This document shows positions 51,673-60,618 of a DNA stretch of 64,000 nt, in pieces. Under the pieces are notes generated by a model, which had not been told where the DNA came from, did not search any database, and saw nothing but the letters and a program-made list of their open reading frames with translations. Source of the stretch: Bacteroidaceae bacterium (lineage in GTDB: Bacteria; Bacteroidota; Bacteroidia; Bacteroidales; Bacteroidaceae); the NCBI GenBank assembly GCA_017520935.1, contig JAFXEF010000052.1, forward strand, positions 1 through 64,000. Reading direction: 5' to 3'. Both the position numbers and the translations under genes were made by a program. Each line of letters begins with the position of its first letter. The stretch's first letter is position 1.

Positions 51673-53214
51673 ATGACGTATTTAATACCAGCAATTGTCG
51701 GAGTAGTCGGCCTTATTCTTGGAGCCGCACTCACCTACTTTATCGCCATTTCTGGTGCGAAATCGAAGGCCAAGCGCATCTTGCAGGATGCCGAGGCACA
51801 AGGCGAAGTGATGAAAAAGAACAAACTTCTTGAAGTAAAGGAGAAATTCCTCAACAAGAAAGCAGAGTTGGAAAAAGAGGTTGCCGCACGCAGCCAGAAA
51901 CTGCAGCAGTCAGAGAGCCGCGTCAAGCAACGCGAGCTACAGCTTAACCAGCAGCAAAGCGAGAACCAGCGGAAACGCAATGAAATAGAAGCCATCAAGG
52001 CCAACCTTGACGAACAACTGCAAATCGTCAGTCAAAAACAAGAAGAGCTCGAAACGCTGCAAAACGAAGAACGCCAGCGTCTTGAGGTTATTAGTGGCCT
52101 GTCGGCAGACGTAGCACGTGAGCAGTTGGTAGAGTCGCTCAAGGAAGAGGCTAAGACTCAAGCCGCCGCCTACATCAACGAGGTCATAGATGACGCTAAG
52201 ATGACGGCCAACAAAGAGGCCAAGCGCATCGTCATCCAGTCAATCCAGCGAGTGGCCACAGAAACAGCCATCGAAAACTCCGTAACCGTATTCCATATCG
52301 ACTCTGACGAGATGAAAGGACGCATCATCGGTCGCGAAGGGCGTAATATCCGTGCTCTCGAGGCTGCCACAGGCGTAGAAATAGTTGTTGACGACACTCC
52401 CGAAGCTATTGTCCTCTCGGCCTTCGACCCCGTACGCCGCGAGATTGCCCGTCTAGCGCTCCATCAGCTGGTGACCGATGGTCGCATACACCCCGCACGC
52501 ATCGAAGAGGTGGTAGCCAAGGTCAAGAAACAGGTAGAGGAAGAGATTATCGAGACAGGTAAGCGTACTACCATTGATTTGGGTGTACATGGCTTGCACC
52601 CTGAGCTCATCCGCATCATCGGCAAGATGAAATACCGTTCCTCATACGGCCAGAACCTGCTGCAGCATGCCCGCGAAACTGCCAACCTCTGCGCCGTAAT
52701 GGCCTCGGAACTGGGGCTCAACCCCAAGAAAGCCAAGCGGGCAGGCCTCTTGCACGATATAGGCAAGGTGCCCGACGAAGAGAACGAACTGCCCCATGCA
52801 CTCTACGGTATGAAGCTGGCTGAGAAGTATAAGGAGAAGCCCGAGATATGCAACGCTATCGGTGCTCACCACGACGAGACAGAGATGACTACCCTGTTGG
52901 CACCTATCGTGCAAGTGTGCGACGCCATCTCAGGAGCACGTCCTGGAGCACGTCGCGAAATCGTAGAGGCATATATGAAGCGCCTCAACGACCTTGAGCA
53001 GCTGGCTTCGTCATATCCCGGTGTCACCAAGACTTACGCCATTCAGGCCGGACGCGAGCTCCGCGTCATCGTTGGTGCCGACAAGATCGATGACAAGACC
53101 ACCGAGACACTCTCAGCGGAAATCGCCAAGAAGATACAGGATGAAATGACCTATCCGGGTCAGGTAAAGATTACTGTCATCAGAGAGACACGCGCCGTAA
53201 GCTACGCACGCTAA
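51673..53214 (+). CDS. rny: Ribonuclease Y
   Basis: Membrane-bound endoribonuclease that starts mRNA decay. N-terminal TM ([21 protein letters not shown], 5-25), a long Gln/Glu/Lys-rich coiled coil (about 30-180), KH domain with [15 protein letters not shown] near 216, and an HD domain with [12 protein letters not shown] near 358 and [10 protein letters not shown] near 396. Length 513 is typical. A terminator hairpin follows at 53243. Confidence 0.97.
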   Translation: MTYLIPAIVGVVGLILGAALTYFIAISGAKSKAKRILQDAEAQGEVMKKNKLLEVKEKFLNKKAELEKEVAARSQKLQQSESRVKQRELQLNQQQSENQRKRNEIEAIKANLDEQLQIVSQKQEELETLQNEERQRLEVISGLSADVAREQLVESLKEEAKTQAAAYINEVIDDAKMTANKEAKRIVIQSIQRVATETAIENSVTVFHIDSDEMKGRIIGREGRNIRALEAATGVEIVVDDTPEAIVLSAFDPVRREIARLALHQLVTDGRIHPARIEEVVAKVKKQVEEEIIETGKRTTIDLGVHGLHPELIRIIGKMKYRSSYGQNLLQHARETANLCAVMASELGLNPKKAKRAGLLHDIGKVPDEENELPHALYGMKLAEKYKEKPEICNAIGAHHDETEMTTLLAPIVQVCDAISGARPGARREIVEAYMKRLNDLEQLASSYPGVTKTYAIQAGRELRVIVGADKIDDKTTETLSAEIAKKIQDEMTYPGQVKITVIRETRAVSYAR

Positions 53215-53242
53215 TCCACTCTCCCGACGAGCTTATACATAC

Positions 53243-53281
53243 ACAGGCAGCACCATTTCAGGCGCTGCCTGTATTGTTTTT
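53243..53281 (+). terminator. Terminator of rny
   Basis: acaggcagc (53243-53251) and gctgcctgt (53264-53272), then attgttttta. Confidence 0.85.
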
Positions 53282-53339
53282 AAACCTTGTTATTTCTAAA
53301 AAAACGGGCATCAACGATGGTTATTCACAGATTAATTCG

Positions 53340-53347
53340 TATCTTTG
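53340..53347 (+). promoter_or_regulatory. -7 box of ssrA
   Basis: TATCTTTG, 24 bp before the mature tmRNA 5' end. The -33 region (gatggttattc) is weak. Confidence 0.6.
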
Positions 53348-53371
53348 CCTCGATTATCACCACAAACTATC

Positions 53372-53768
53372 GGGGTTGACTGGATTTGACAGCGGGCCGA
53401 GATGGTGTGTAAGCATGCAGTGCGTTGCTTGGTTAGCACTTAAATATCAATCTTGCAGAAAATTAATTGGCGAAAACAACTACGCTCTCGCTGCTTAATC
53501 GAAGTACAGTAGATAAGCTTTATTTCGGCACAAGGTGCTGAAACGAGACATCACCCGAACGCTGTTTTTCCGAAGCTCGTCGATACGGTGGTGCAGTAAA
53601 ATCGGAGATAGCCGTTGGCGGCCTTGCGCCATAGGTGAAACTTTAGAGGATAAGGTGCAAGTTGGTGGCTTTGGTCTTGTTTGCACACGAAAACCGAAGG
53701 CAAAGATAAGCATGTAGAAAGCACATGATTTCCTCGTTTGGACGAGGGTTCGATTCCCTCCAGCTCCA
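53372..53768 (+). ncRNA. ssrA: Transfer-messenger RNA
   Basis: Rescues stalled ribosomes and tags their products. The 5' end GGGGTTGACTGGATTTGAC and the 3' end GGTTCGATTCCCTCCAGCTCCA form the tRNA-like domain; acceptor GGGGTTG pairs with CAGCTCC using two G-U pairs. The tag frame reads ggc gaa aac aac tac gct ctc gct gct taa, i.e. GENNYALAA then stop at 53498. CCA is not encoded. Length about 397 nt. Own promoter upstream and a strong terminator 6 bp downstream. Confidence 0.97.
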
Positions 53769-53773
53769 CGGAT

Positions 53774-53800
53774 GAGAAAGGCAATTGCCTTTCTCTTTTT
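53774..53800 (+). terminator. Terminator of ssrA
   Basis: gagaaaggc (53774-53782), loop aatt, gcctttctc (53787-53795), then TTTTTT. Confidence 0.92.
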
Positions 53801-53827
53801 TATTTTCTCGTTTTTACGCTTAGCGCG

Positions 53828-54010
53828 AAGATACTTACACTCGCTGTAATAAATATTCAAGACCTGCCTTAGCACTTGGCTTGTCCAAGAAGCTTGATAT
53901 TTCTCGCTCGTTTGTCCGTATCTTTATGGCTTCGCCAAGAAGATACTTGCACTCGCTGTGAAAAATACTGGAACAAGTTTCGTATTTCTCGCTCGTTTGT
54001 CCGTATCTTT
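53828..54010. repeat. Direct duplication of a promoter region
   Basis: Two blocks recur: aagatacttRcactcgctgt at 53828-53847 and 53940-53959, and a 28-bp block (tatttctcgctcgtttgtcc + gtatcttt) at 53898-53925 and 53983-54010. The second copy ends in the -7 box TATCTTTG used by the next gene; in the first copy the same position reads TATCTTTA. Confidence 0.85.
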
Positions 54011-54011
54011 G
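54004..54011 (+). promoter_or_regulatory. -7 box of the amidase-like gene (near-leaderless)
   Basis: TATCTTTG with only four bases before the ATG at 54016. Confidence 0.6.
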
Positions 54012-54015
54012 CAGT

Positions 54016-56988
54016 ATGATAAGCAAAAAACTACAAATCCTCATCATCTGTTTACTTAGCTGCATGGCGATGAGCACTTCGGCACAGTCGCAACGCAAGA
54101 CTGTAGAGAAACGCTTGAAGGAGTATTTTCGCACCTACCAATCGAAAGAGGTGGAGACTGGCACATGCAAGTTGGTGCGTTTTCAGCTCAACGCCGGGAA
54201 GAGGACACTGGCCATCCATGCCAATGCCAACTTCGGCTACCAACCCTTCCGCCCGGAGACAACGGAACAGATATACAGCGATATACGAAAGAGGTTGCCT
54301 GGCCCCGTCAACTATTATGATATCGCCGTATTCGTGGGTGACAAGAGTATTGACGACCTCATCCCTAACATCTACCGCAAGGTGAAGGACGATACACGGT
54401 TATGGGGCAAGATTTCGCATCGCAGTGCTCCTTGGGTGACCAATACGTCGCTTCCTTACACCGTCAGCAGAGGGTTGCAGGGACGCCATCTGGCCATCAC
54501 TCCCAGCCACGGCCGCTACTACAAGAACGATGAGATGTGCTGGAAGTGGCAGCGCCCGTCGCTCTACGCCACACGTGAGGATCTGCTGTCACAGTCCATT
54601 GTGGTGCCTTACCTGATGCCGATGCTCGAGAATGCGGGGGCGGTGGTGTTCAGTGCGCGTGAGCGCGACCGCCAGCCTCACGACATTATCGTAGACAATG
54701 ATGTGAACTCCAGTGATTGTGGACTTTACATCGAGGAGAAGCACCGTAAGACCCATTGGGAAGATGGCGCACAGGGCTTTGCCATCCCTGACGGTGCATT
54801 GCTGCACGGGGAGAACCCCTTTCACCAAGGTAGCAGCCGTATCATGCGTACAGCAGGTCACGAGAAATCGGCCGAAGGGGCTGCCCTGTGGGTTCCCTCC
54901 ATCCCCGAGCGTGGGTATTATGCGGTATATGCCAGCTATCAGAGCTTCCCGTCGAGCGTGCCCGATGCCGAGTATCTGGTGTTGCATGCGGGCGGCACTA
55001 CCCGCATTAGAGTGAATCAGCAGATGGGTGGTGGCACATGGGTATACTTGGGTACCTTCGAATTTAAGCGCGGGCAGCATGACAATCAGATGGTGGTACT
55101 CACCAACCGGAGTGCCCATACGGGAGTGGTCAGTGCCGATGCCATCCGCTTCGGGGGAGGCACTGCCCTTGTCAGCCGCTCCGATACCATCCACACGAGT
55201 TCCCTGCCCCGCTACTACGAGGGTGCCCGCTACCAAGCGCAATGGGCGGGATTCCCCACCCGCTGCTATGCCTGCTACGATGGCGAGAAAGACTATGCCG
55301 AAGACATCAACAGCCGCTCGCTTGTCACCAACTATCTGTTGGGGGGCTCCGTCTATTGCTCCGACAGTATAGGGTTGCGCGTACCCATAGAGCTGACCCT
55401 CGGACTGCATACTGATGCGGGCATACGGGAAGACGACACCACCATAGGCACTTTGGGCATATACACCACTGACTACAACAATAGCCGCCTGGCTGGCGGT
55501 ATGCTCTCGCGTCACACCTCGCGCGACCTCACCGACATAGTGCAGAGTTATATCATCCGTGATGTGAACCACCAGTGCACCGCTGCTACCACCACAGACG
55601 AGGATGGCAAGGTAGTGCGCCCCTTCACCCGCCGCAGCATGTGGAACCGCAACTACAGCGAGTCGCGTCTCCCCGAAGTGCCTTCATGCATCATTGAGCT
55701 GCTGTCGCATCAGAACTTTGCCGATATGCGCTATGCCCACGACCCACACTTCAAGTTCACCGCCTCCCGCGCTATATATAAAGGTATACTCCGCTACACA
55801 GCCGGGATGCACGCCACCCAGTATACTGTACAGCCCCTTCCTGTACACGCTTTTGCTATCGACTTTGCAGGCACGGGTAAGGTGCGCCTCTCATGGCGAC
55901 CCACCAAAGATGAGTTGGAGCCGTCGGCCACCCCCGATGGGTATATCCTCTACACACGTACCGACAGTGCAGGATGGGACAATGGTCAACGTATCGGTAG
56001 CACTACCGCCTGCGAGGTGACCCTCCAGCCAGGCAGTATGTACAGTTTCCGTATCACTGCCTACAACCAAGGGGGCGAGAGCTTCCCTTCCGAGGTGCTC
56101 TCTGCACACATTGCACCCGATCCCAAGGGTAGGGTGTTGATGGTCAACGGATTCCAACGTACTGACGGACCGGCCGTTGTGAATACTCCTGAACAGGCAG
56201 GCTTCGACCTCATGGCCGACCCTGGTGTCCCCTACATCGGCACCACAGCCTATAGTGGCCTGCAGTATGAGTTCCGTCGGTCCACAGTTGGATATTATGA
56301 CGAATCCGAACAGTTAGGAGCCAGTGGTGATGAACTGGATGCCACTTACATGGCCGGTAACACGATGGACTATGCCTCTGTGCATGGTGCCTCTATCATG
56401 CGGAGTGGCTATAGCTTCGTGTCGTGCAGCCGTCAAGCCTTCGAGGATGGCACCGTGAAGCCCCAAACCTTCGATGTCGTAGACCTGTATATGGGTCTGC
56501 AGCGCGAACGTGGCGATGCTCTCATCCGTCGTCCCACCTACTATAATGTAACCCCTGCCATGCACACCATTCTGGCAAACTATACCCGCCGGGGGGGAGC
56601 CCTACTCGTAAGTGCCTCATACCTTGGCGAGGAGAGCCAAAGCATGGCCGCCACCCAAGCCCTGCTTGCCGATGTCCTTCACGCCCGCTACGAGGGCAGC
56701 ATCACCCGATGGGACGAGCAGGGAATATGCGGACTGGGCACCACGATGGAGATACCGCGATGGATCAACCCTGAGCAATATCCCGTGACACGCCCAGAGG
56801 TGTTCACTCCCACAGACAGTGCCTTTACTCCTCTGGTCTATGAACACAGCCGCCGCAGTGCTGCCGTAGCTTATCGCGGAGCATACCGCTCAGTACTTCT
56901 TGGCTTCCCCTTCGAGGCTATACGCAGCCAGTGCGACCGCGACCGCGTGATGCTTTCACTGCTTGATTTCCTTACGGGAAGGCAGTAG
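54016..56988 (+). CDS. Secreted amidase_3-like protein with golvesin-type and Fn3 domains
   Basis: Signal peptide MISKKLQILIICLLSCMAMSTSAQ. An N-acetylmuramoyl-L-alanine amidase (amidase_3) pattern is spread over the first ~600 residues: AITPSHGRYYK (His) near 158, MLENAGAVVFSARERD near 200, LGLHTDAG (His) near 468 and CIIELLSHQNFADMR (Glu) near 557. A golvesin/xanthan-lyase-like beta domain (about 265-390: YYAVYASYQSFP...VSADAIRFGGG) is inserted between the first and second zinc-ligand motifs. An Fn3 domain (about 620-695) and a ~290-residue C-terminal domain with a Rossmann-like feel (GRVLMVNGFQRTDGP...) follow. Homologues are often labelled 'xanthan lyase', probably wrongly. I infer a peptidoglycan amidase. 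Confidence 0.75.
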   Translation: MISKKLQILIICLLSCMAMSTSAQSQRKTVEKRLKEYFRTYQSKEVETGTCKLVRFQLNAGKRTLAIHANANFGYQPFRPETTEQIYSDIRKRLPGPVNYYDIAVFVGDKSIDDLIPNIYRKVKDDTRLWGKISHRSAPWVTNTSLPYTVSRGLQGRHLAITPSHGRYYKNDEMCWKWQRPSLYATREDLLSQSIVVPYLMPMLENAGAVVFSARERDRQPHDIIVDNDVNSSDCGLYIEEKHRKTHWEDGAQGFAIPDGALLHGENPFHQGSSRIMRTAGHEKSAEGAALWVPSIPERGYYAVYASYQSFPSSVPDAEYLVLHAGGTTRIRVNQQMGGGTWVYLGTFEFKRGQHDNQMVVLTNRSAHTGVVSADAIRFGGGTALVSRSDTIHTSSLPRYYEGARYQAQWAGFPTRCYACYDGEKDYAEDINSRSLVTNYLLGGSVYCSDSIGLRVPIELTLGLHTDAGIREDDTTIGTLGIYTTDYNNSRLAGGMLSRHTSRDLTDIVQSYIIRDVNHQCTAATTTDEDGKVVRPFTRRSMWNRNYSESRLPEVPSCIIELLSHQNFADMRYAHDPHFKFTASRAIYKGILRYTAGMHATQYTVQPLPVHAFAIDFAGTGKVRLSWRPTKDELEPSATPDGYILYTRTDSAGWDNGQRIGSTTACEVTLQPGSMYSFRITAYNQGGESFPSEVLSAHIAPDPKGRVLMVNGFQRTDGPAVVNTPEQAGFDLMADPGVPYIGTTAYSGLQYEFRRSTVGYYDESEQLGASGDELDATYMAGNTMDYASVHGASIMRSGYSFVSCSRQAFEDGTVKPQTFDVVDLYMGLQRERGDALIRRPTYYNVTPAMHTILANYTRRGGALLVSASYLGEESQSMAATQALLADVLHARYEGSITRWDEQGICGLGTTMEIPRWINPEQYPVTRPEVFTPTDSAFTPLVYEHSRRSAAVAYRGAYRSVLLGFPFEAIRSQCDRDRVMLSLLDFLTGRQ

Positions 56989-57058
56989 CAAGCTGACTCC
57001 TCAAAACTTTTCATTACTTTAACATAATCAATAACAACAACTAAAAAGGCTAACCAAT

Positions 57059-58399
57059 ATGCAGAAACGTAACATCTTATGTGCAGTCTTTGCCATAGGC
57101 ATGGCTGCTACTGCCCAAGAGCAGGTGAAGTTTGAGGATTATTTCCTCCCTAAGACCATGCGCCTCGACTACTACCATGCAGGCGATGCCAAGAGCGAAC
57201 ATTTCTTCCTCGACGAGGTCATCGAGGAGCCCTACTGGGCTGGTAACAAACACTACCTCGTGGACGACCGCAACGTGGGCAATCATCGCTTCGAGGTGAA
57301 GGACAAGGCCACGGGCAAGGTAATCTATTCACGTGGCTACAATACGCTTTTTAATGAGTGGCAATGCACTCCCGAGGCTCGTGTGACCTCCAAGGCGATG
57401 CCTGAGGGCGTGGTATTCCCCTATCCAAAGAACGATGTCATAGTGGAGTTCTACACCCGCGAGAATAGAACTGGCAAGATGCACAAGAAATGGAGCTACG
57501 AGGTGGATGCCGACAGTTACTTCGTGCGCCGCTCGCGCCCCACGCTCAGTACCATGGATATCCACTACACCGGCAACCCCGCTAAACGTGTCGATGTGGT
57601 CATCATCCCCGAAGGCTATACCGAAGTCGATAAGGACAAGTTCGTGGCTGCCGCCAATGCCTTTGCCAAGGATATCCTCAGCTACCATCCCTATACGGAG
57701 TATACCGATAAGTTCAACTTCCGTGCCGTATGGGCTCCCAGCGAGGAATCGGGCATAAGCATCCCTGGTGAGCACCTGTGGCGTAGCACTGCACTTGATG
57801 CGCATTACTACACCTTTGATTCGGAGCGCTATCAGATGTTCGAGGACTACCAGCGCGTGCTCGATATCGCCTCCAACGTACCTTACGAGATTATCTACGT
57901 GCTCACCAACTCACAGAAGTATGGTGGTGGCGGCATCTACAACTTCTACGGCATCAGTGCGGCAAACATCCCCGGTGCTTCTACTCGCAAGACCTATAGC
58001 CATGAGTTCGGGCATCTCTTCGTGGGCTTGGCCGACGAGTATGTGGGCGGCTCAGAGATGAGCGACCTCTACTTCCCTGATGTGGAGCCTTGGGAGGGTA
58101 ACATCACCACACTCACCGACCTCGACTCCAAACTCTGGGGTCAACTCCTGTCCGAGGCTGACAGAGCCAAGGTTACCGACCATAGTGGTTGGGAACTCAA
58201 TCCGCAGAATCCGCAATCGCCCGACTATAACCCCAAGAAGCCGTGGGCGCTGGGCATCTACGAGGGTGGTGGCTACCTGCAGAAAGACATCTACCGTCCC
58301 TGGCCCAACTGTATGATGAACTGGTTCCACCGCATCGACCTCTACTGCCCCGTGTGCGTGGAGGAGATACGGCAGGCGATAGGGTTGTATGTAAAGTAA
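57059..58399 (+). CDS. M64 family (IgA peptidase-type) metallopeptidase
   Basis: Secreted zinc peptidase. Short signal peptide MQKRNILCAVFAIGMAATAQ. An N-terminal beta domain (about 20-165) precedes the M64 catalytic domain: RVDVVIIPEGYTEVDKDKF near 180 and the zinc site SHEFGHLFVGLADEY near 315 (H-E-x-G-H with a downstream Asp-Glu). Cysteines near the C-terminus (CMMNWF, CPVCVEEI) may pair. The name comes from a Clostridium IgA protease; the substrate here is not known. It follows the amidase-like gene by 70 bp without a terminator, so cotranscription is likely. Confidence 0.9.
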   Translation: MQKRNILCAVFAIGMAATAQEQVKFEDYFLPKTMRLDYYHAGDAKSEHFFLDEVIEEPYWAGNKHYLVDDRNVGNHRFEVKDKATGKVIYSRGYNTLFNEWQCTPEARVTSKAMPEGVVFPYPKNDVIVEFYTRENRTGKMHKKWSYEVDADSYFVRRSRPTLSTMDIHYTGNPAKRVDVVIIPEGYTEVDKDKFVAAANAFAKDILSYHPYTEYTDKFNFRAVWAPSEESGISIPGEHLWRSTALDAHYYTFDSERYQMFEDYQRVLDIASNVPYEIIYVLTNSQKYGGGGIYNFYGISAANIPGASTRKTYSHEFGHLFVGLADEYVGGSEMSDLYFPDVEPWEGNITTLTDLDSKLWGQLLSEADRAKVTDHSGWELNPQNPQSPDYNPKKPWALGIYEGGGYLQKDIYRPWPNCMMNWFHRIDLYCPVCVEEIRQAIGLYVK

Positions 58400-58403
58400 A
58401 TAT

Positions 58404-58445
58404 AAAAAAGGAAAGAGGGAACTGCGGTTCCCTCTTTCCTTTTTT
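58404..58445. terminator. Bidirectional terminator, 19-bp stem
   Basis: aaaaaaggaaagagggaac (58404-58422) pairs with its exact complement at 58427-58445 around a 4-base loop. A run on one side and T run on the other allow it to end both the M64 gene (+) and ilvE (-). Confidence 0.92.
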
Positions 58446-58451
58446 ATCATA

Positions 58452-59480
58452 TCATTCCAACACCGTCACCCAGCCGTAGCGGTCTTCGATGTCGCCATAC
58501 TGTATGCCACGAAGTGTGTCGTATAGCTTACGGCAGATGGGGCCGGGCTTGCCGTCCTTGGCGATGACGTAGCTGCGCTTCATTTCCAAGTCATCGATGC
58601 GCTCGATGGGCGATATCACCGCAGCCGTGCCGCATGCACCAGCCTCCTCGAAGGTGTCGAGCTCTTCGATGGGTATCTGGCGGCGTTCCACCTTCATGCC
58701 CATATCCTCGGCCAGCTGCATTAGGCTCTTGTTGGTGATAGAGGGAAGGATAGAAGTGGACTTCGGTGTCACATAGGTATTGTCCTTGATGCCGAAGAAG
58801 TTGGCCGCACCGCACTCGTCGATGTACTTCTTCTCCTTGGCATCGAGGTAGAACTCGCATGAGTATCCCAGGTCGTGCGCCAGCTTATTGGCCTTCATCG
58901 AGGCGGCGTAGTTGCCACCTACCTTATATATACCTGTGCCGAGAGGGGCTGAACGGTCGTATTGGCGTATCACCACGTAGGGATTGGCTGCAAAGCCGCC
59001 CTTGAAATAGGGACCTACGGGCATCACGAACACCATGAACAGATACTCGTCAGCTGGGTGTACACCCACCTGTGCTCCGGTGCCAATGAGCAGCGGACGT
59101 ATGTAGAGCGATGCGCCGCTCTCATAGGGAGGCACGAAGCGCTCGTTCATCTTCACCACGCGGGTTACCATCTCGCGGAATTTCTCGGTAGGCAGCTGAG
59201 GCATCATGATGCCATCGCAGGTGCTCTGCAGGCGTTCGGCGTTCGCTTCGAGGCGGAAGATGCGCACCTTGCCATCCTTGCCACGGAAGGCTTTCAATCC
59301 CTCGAAAGCCTCTTGTCCGTAGTGCAGGCAGGTGGCTGCCATGTGCAGGGTGATGTTCTCGCTGTCAGACACTTCCACTTCGCCCCACTCTCCGTTTCGG
59401 TAGTAGCAGCGCACGTTGTAGTCTGTCTTCATGTAGCCGAACGAGAGGTTCGACCAATCCAAATCCAATGCTCTTTCCAT
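58452..59480 (-). CDS. ilvE: Branched-chain amino acid aminotransferase
   Basis: PLP-dependent transaminase for Leu/Ile/Val. Motifs: LHYGQEAFEGLKAFRGKDG near 52, RLEANAERLQ near 75, YIRPLLIGTG near 125, the PLP-binding Lys in GGNYAASMKANK near 200, and GACGTAAVISPI near 282. Length 342 fits the class IV large-subunit type. Monocistronic, with a full consensus promoter. Confidence 0.97.
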   Translation of the reverse strand: MERALDLDWSNLSFGYMKTDYNVRCYYRNGEWGEVEVSDSENITLHMAATCLHYGQEAFEGLKAFRGKDGKVRIFRLEANAERLQSTCDGIMMPQLPTEKFREMVTRVVKMNERFVPPYESGASLYIRPLLIGTGAQVGVHPADEYLFMVFVMPVGPYFKGGFAANPYVVIRQYDRSAPLGTGIYKVGGNYAASMKANKLAHDLGYSCEFYLDAKEKKYIDECGAANFFGIKDNTYVTPKSTSILPSITNKSLMQLAEDMGMKVERRQIPIEELDTFEEAGACGTAAVISPIERIDDLEMKRSYVIAKDGKPGPICRKLYDTLRGIQYGDIEDRYGWVTVLE

Positions 59481-59523
59481 AACTATACAGTCTATGTTTA
59501 TATACCTATTAATATAATAGGCG

Positions 59524-59555
59524 CAAAATTAGTGCAAGGCGAGAGAAAACGCAAA
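59524..59555 (-). promoter_or_regulatory. Promoter of ilvE
   Basis: Minus-strand TTTG (59555-59552), 20 bp, TAATTTTG (59531-59524), 43 bp before the ATG at 59480. The rest of the 243-bp gap to 59723 shows nothing further. Confidence 0.75.
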
Positions 59556-59723
59556 TTTCAACGAGTGAATGTAAAAGAAATGCTTGCATTTTCTTTACTG
59601 AGCGAGGTGGAAATTCAACAAAGTTAAATTTATTTGCAGTTTTCCGAGCCGCAGCCTAATTTCAAGCTGCGAAGCAGAGTAAAATCAAGGCGAGCGAAAA
59701 AGTTAAGTTTCAGACAACAAAAG

Positions 59724-60044
59724 TCACTTTACCACCAGCAAGGAAAAATTGACATCCCCAGCAGCGAGACTACGCCCTGTGGTGTAGCTGGTGTCGGCAA
59801 GCAGTGTGTAGGGCGACTCGTCGGAGAGGGTAGAGGAGTGGCGCGGCATGGCTATTCCCAACACGAATCCCAGCACTGAGGCTGCCACGAGCCAATAGGG
59901 CGAGATAGTGCGGCGCACTTTCTGTGCATAGGGTTTACATTGGCGCGGCGTGATGGTGGTGTTGTCTTCATCGCGCACTTCGCGTAGCAGATTGAGGAGT
60001 TTGGCCGACTCCTGTTCCATCTTTTTCAGTTCGTTATCGTTCAT
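59724..60044 (-). CDS. Small single-pass membrane protein, putative anti-sigma factor
   Basis: 106 residues from MNDNELKKMEQESAKLLNLLREV. A cytoplasmic helical N-terminus (about 1-55) is followed by one TM (YWLVAASVLGFVLGIAMP, about 60-77) and a short Ser/Thr-rich outer tail. It starts 4 bp after the ECF sigma factor stop. Position and topology suggest an anti-sigma protein, but the zinc-binding ASD motif (HxxxCxxC) is absent. The longer in-frame start at 60062 would overlap the sigma gene. Confidence 0.7.
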   Translation of the reverse strand: MNDNELKKMEQESAKLLNLLREVRDEDNTTITPRQCKPYAQKVRRTISPYWLVAASVLGFVLGIAMPRHSSTLSDESPYTLLADTSYTTGRSLAAGDVNFSLLVVK

Positions 60045-60048
60045 AGTC

Positions 60049-60618
60049 CTATCTATATTCATTCATCATTCTCTTTACACTCTCTAACGCGGCATACAAT
60101 CGCGACTTTACGGTGCCCTCGGGACATCCTACGATATGGGCCACTTCGGGGATGGTGAGTTCCTCATCGTAGTGGAGAAGGAAGGCATCGCGCTGTGCCG
60201 TAGGAAGCAATTGCACGGCTTGGCGCATACGCTGGCGCAGTTCGTCGCGCTCCATCGCCTCGGTAGGCTCATGGGTGGCTTCCTCGCCTTGCCGAATTTC
60301 CTCTACATAGGCTTGGCGCACGGTCTCGTGCCGATACTCATTCTTGCAGAGGTTATAGGCCATGGCGTAGAGCCACGTGGCAAAGGGCTGTTCGGAGCGA
60401 TACTCCCTGCGGTGCGTCCACATCCGGGCAAAGAGTTCCTGCACCATATCTTCGGCCTTGGCGGTGTCGTAGGCGAGCATGCGGAGGAAGAAGCCGCCGA
60501 GCTTTTGTGCATACCTATTATAAATGGTGTCGAAAGCCGCGTGCTCGCCGCGACCGATGCGTTGCATAAGCTCGGCATCGGTCAGCGCACTCAGGGCGTT
60601 AGCGGTCAATCTCTTCAT
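60049..60618 (-). CDS. ECF-type RNA polymerase sigma factor
   Basis: Directs RNA polymerase to a specific promoter set. Region 2: AFDTIYNRYAQKLGGFFLRM and KAEDMVQELFARMWTHR (about 28-72), PFATWLYAMAYNLCKNEYRH. Region 4: LLPTAQRDAFLLHYDEELTIPEVA and GTVKSRLYAALESVKRMM. 189 residues from MKRLTANALSALTD; this start overlaps the preceding TPR gene by 20 bp, and a start at 60651 is also possible. Followed at once by the putative anti-sigma gene. Confidence 0.93.
   Translation of the reverse strand: MKRLTANALSALTDAELMQRIGRGEHAAFDTIYNRYAQKLGGFFLRMLAYDTAKAEDMVQELFARMWTHRREYRSEQPFATWLYAMAYNLCKNEYRHETVRQAYVEEIRQGEEATHEPTEAMERDELRQRMRQAVQLLPTAQRDAFLLHYDEELTIPEVAHIVGCPEGTVKSRLYAALESVKRMMNEYR

Noticed and set aside
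54016-56988. Xanthan lyase
   Set aside because: Only the golvesin-like beta domain resembles that label; the zinc motifs fit an amidase_3 fold.
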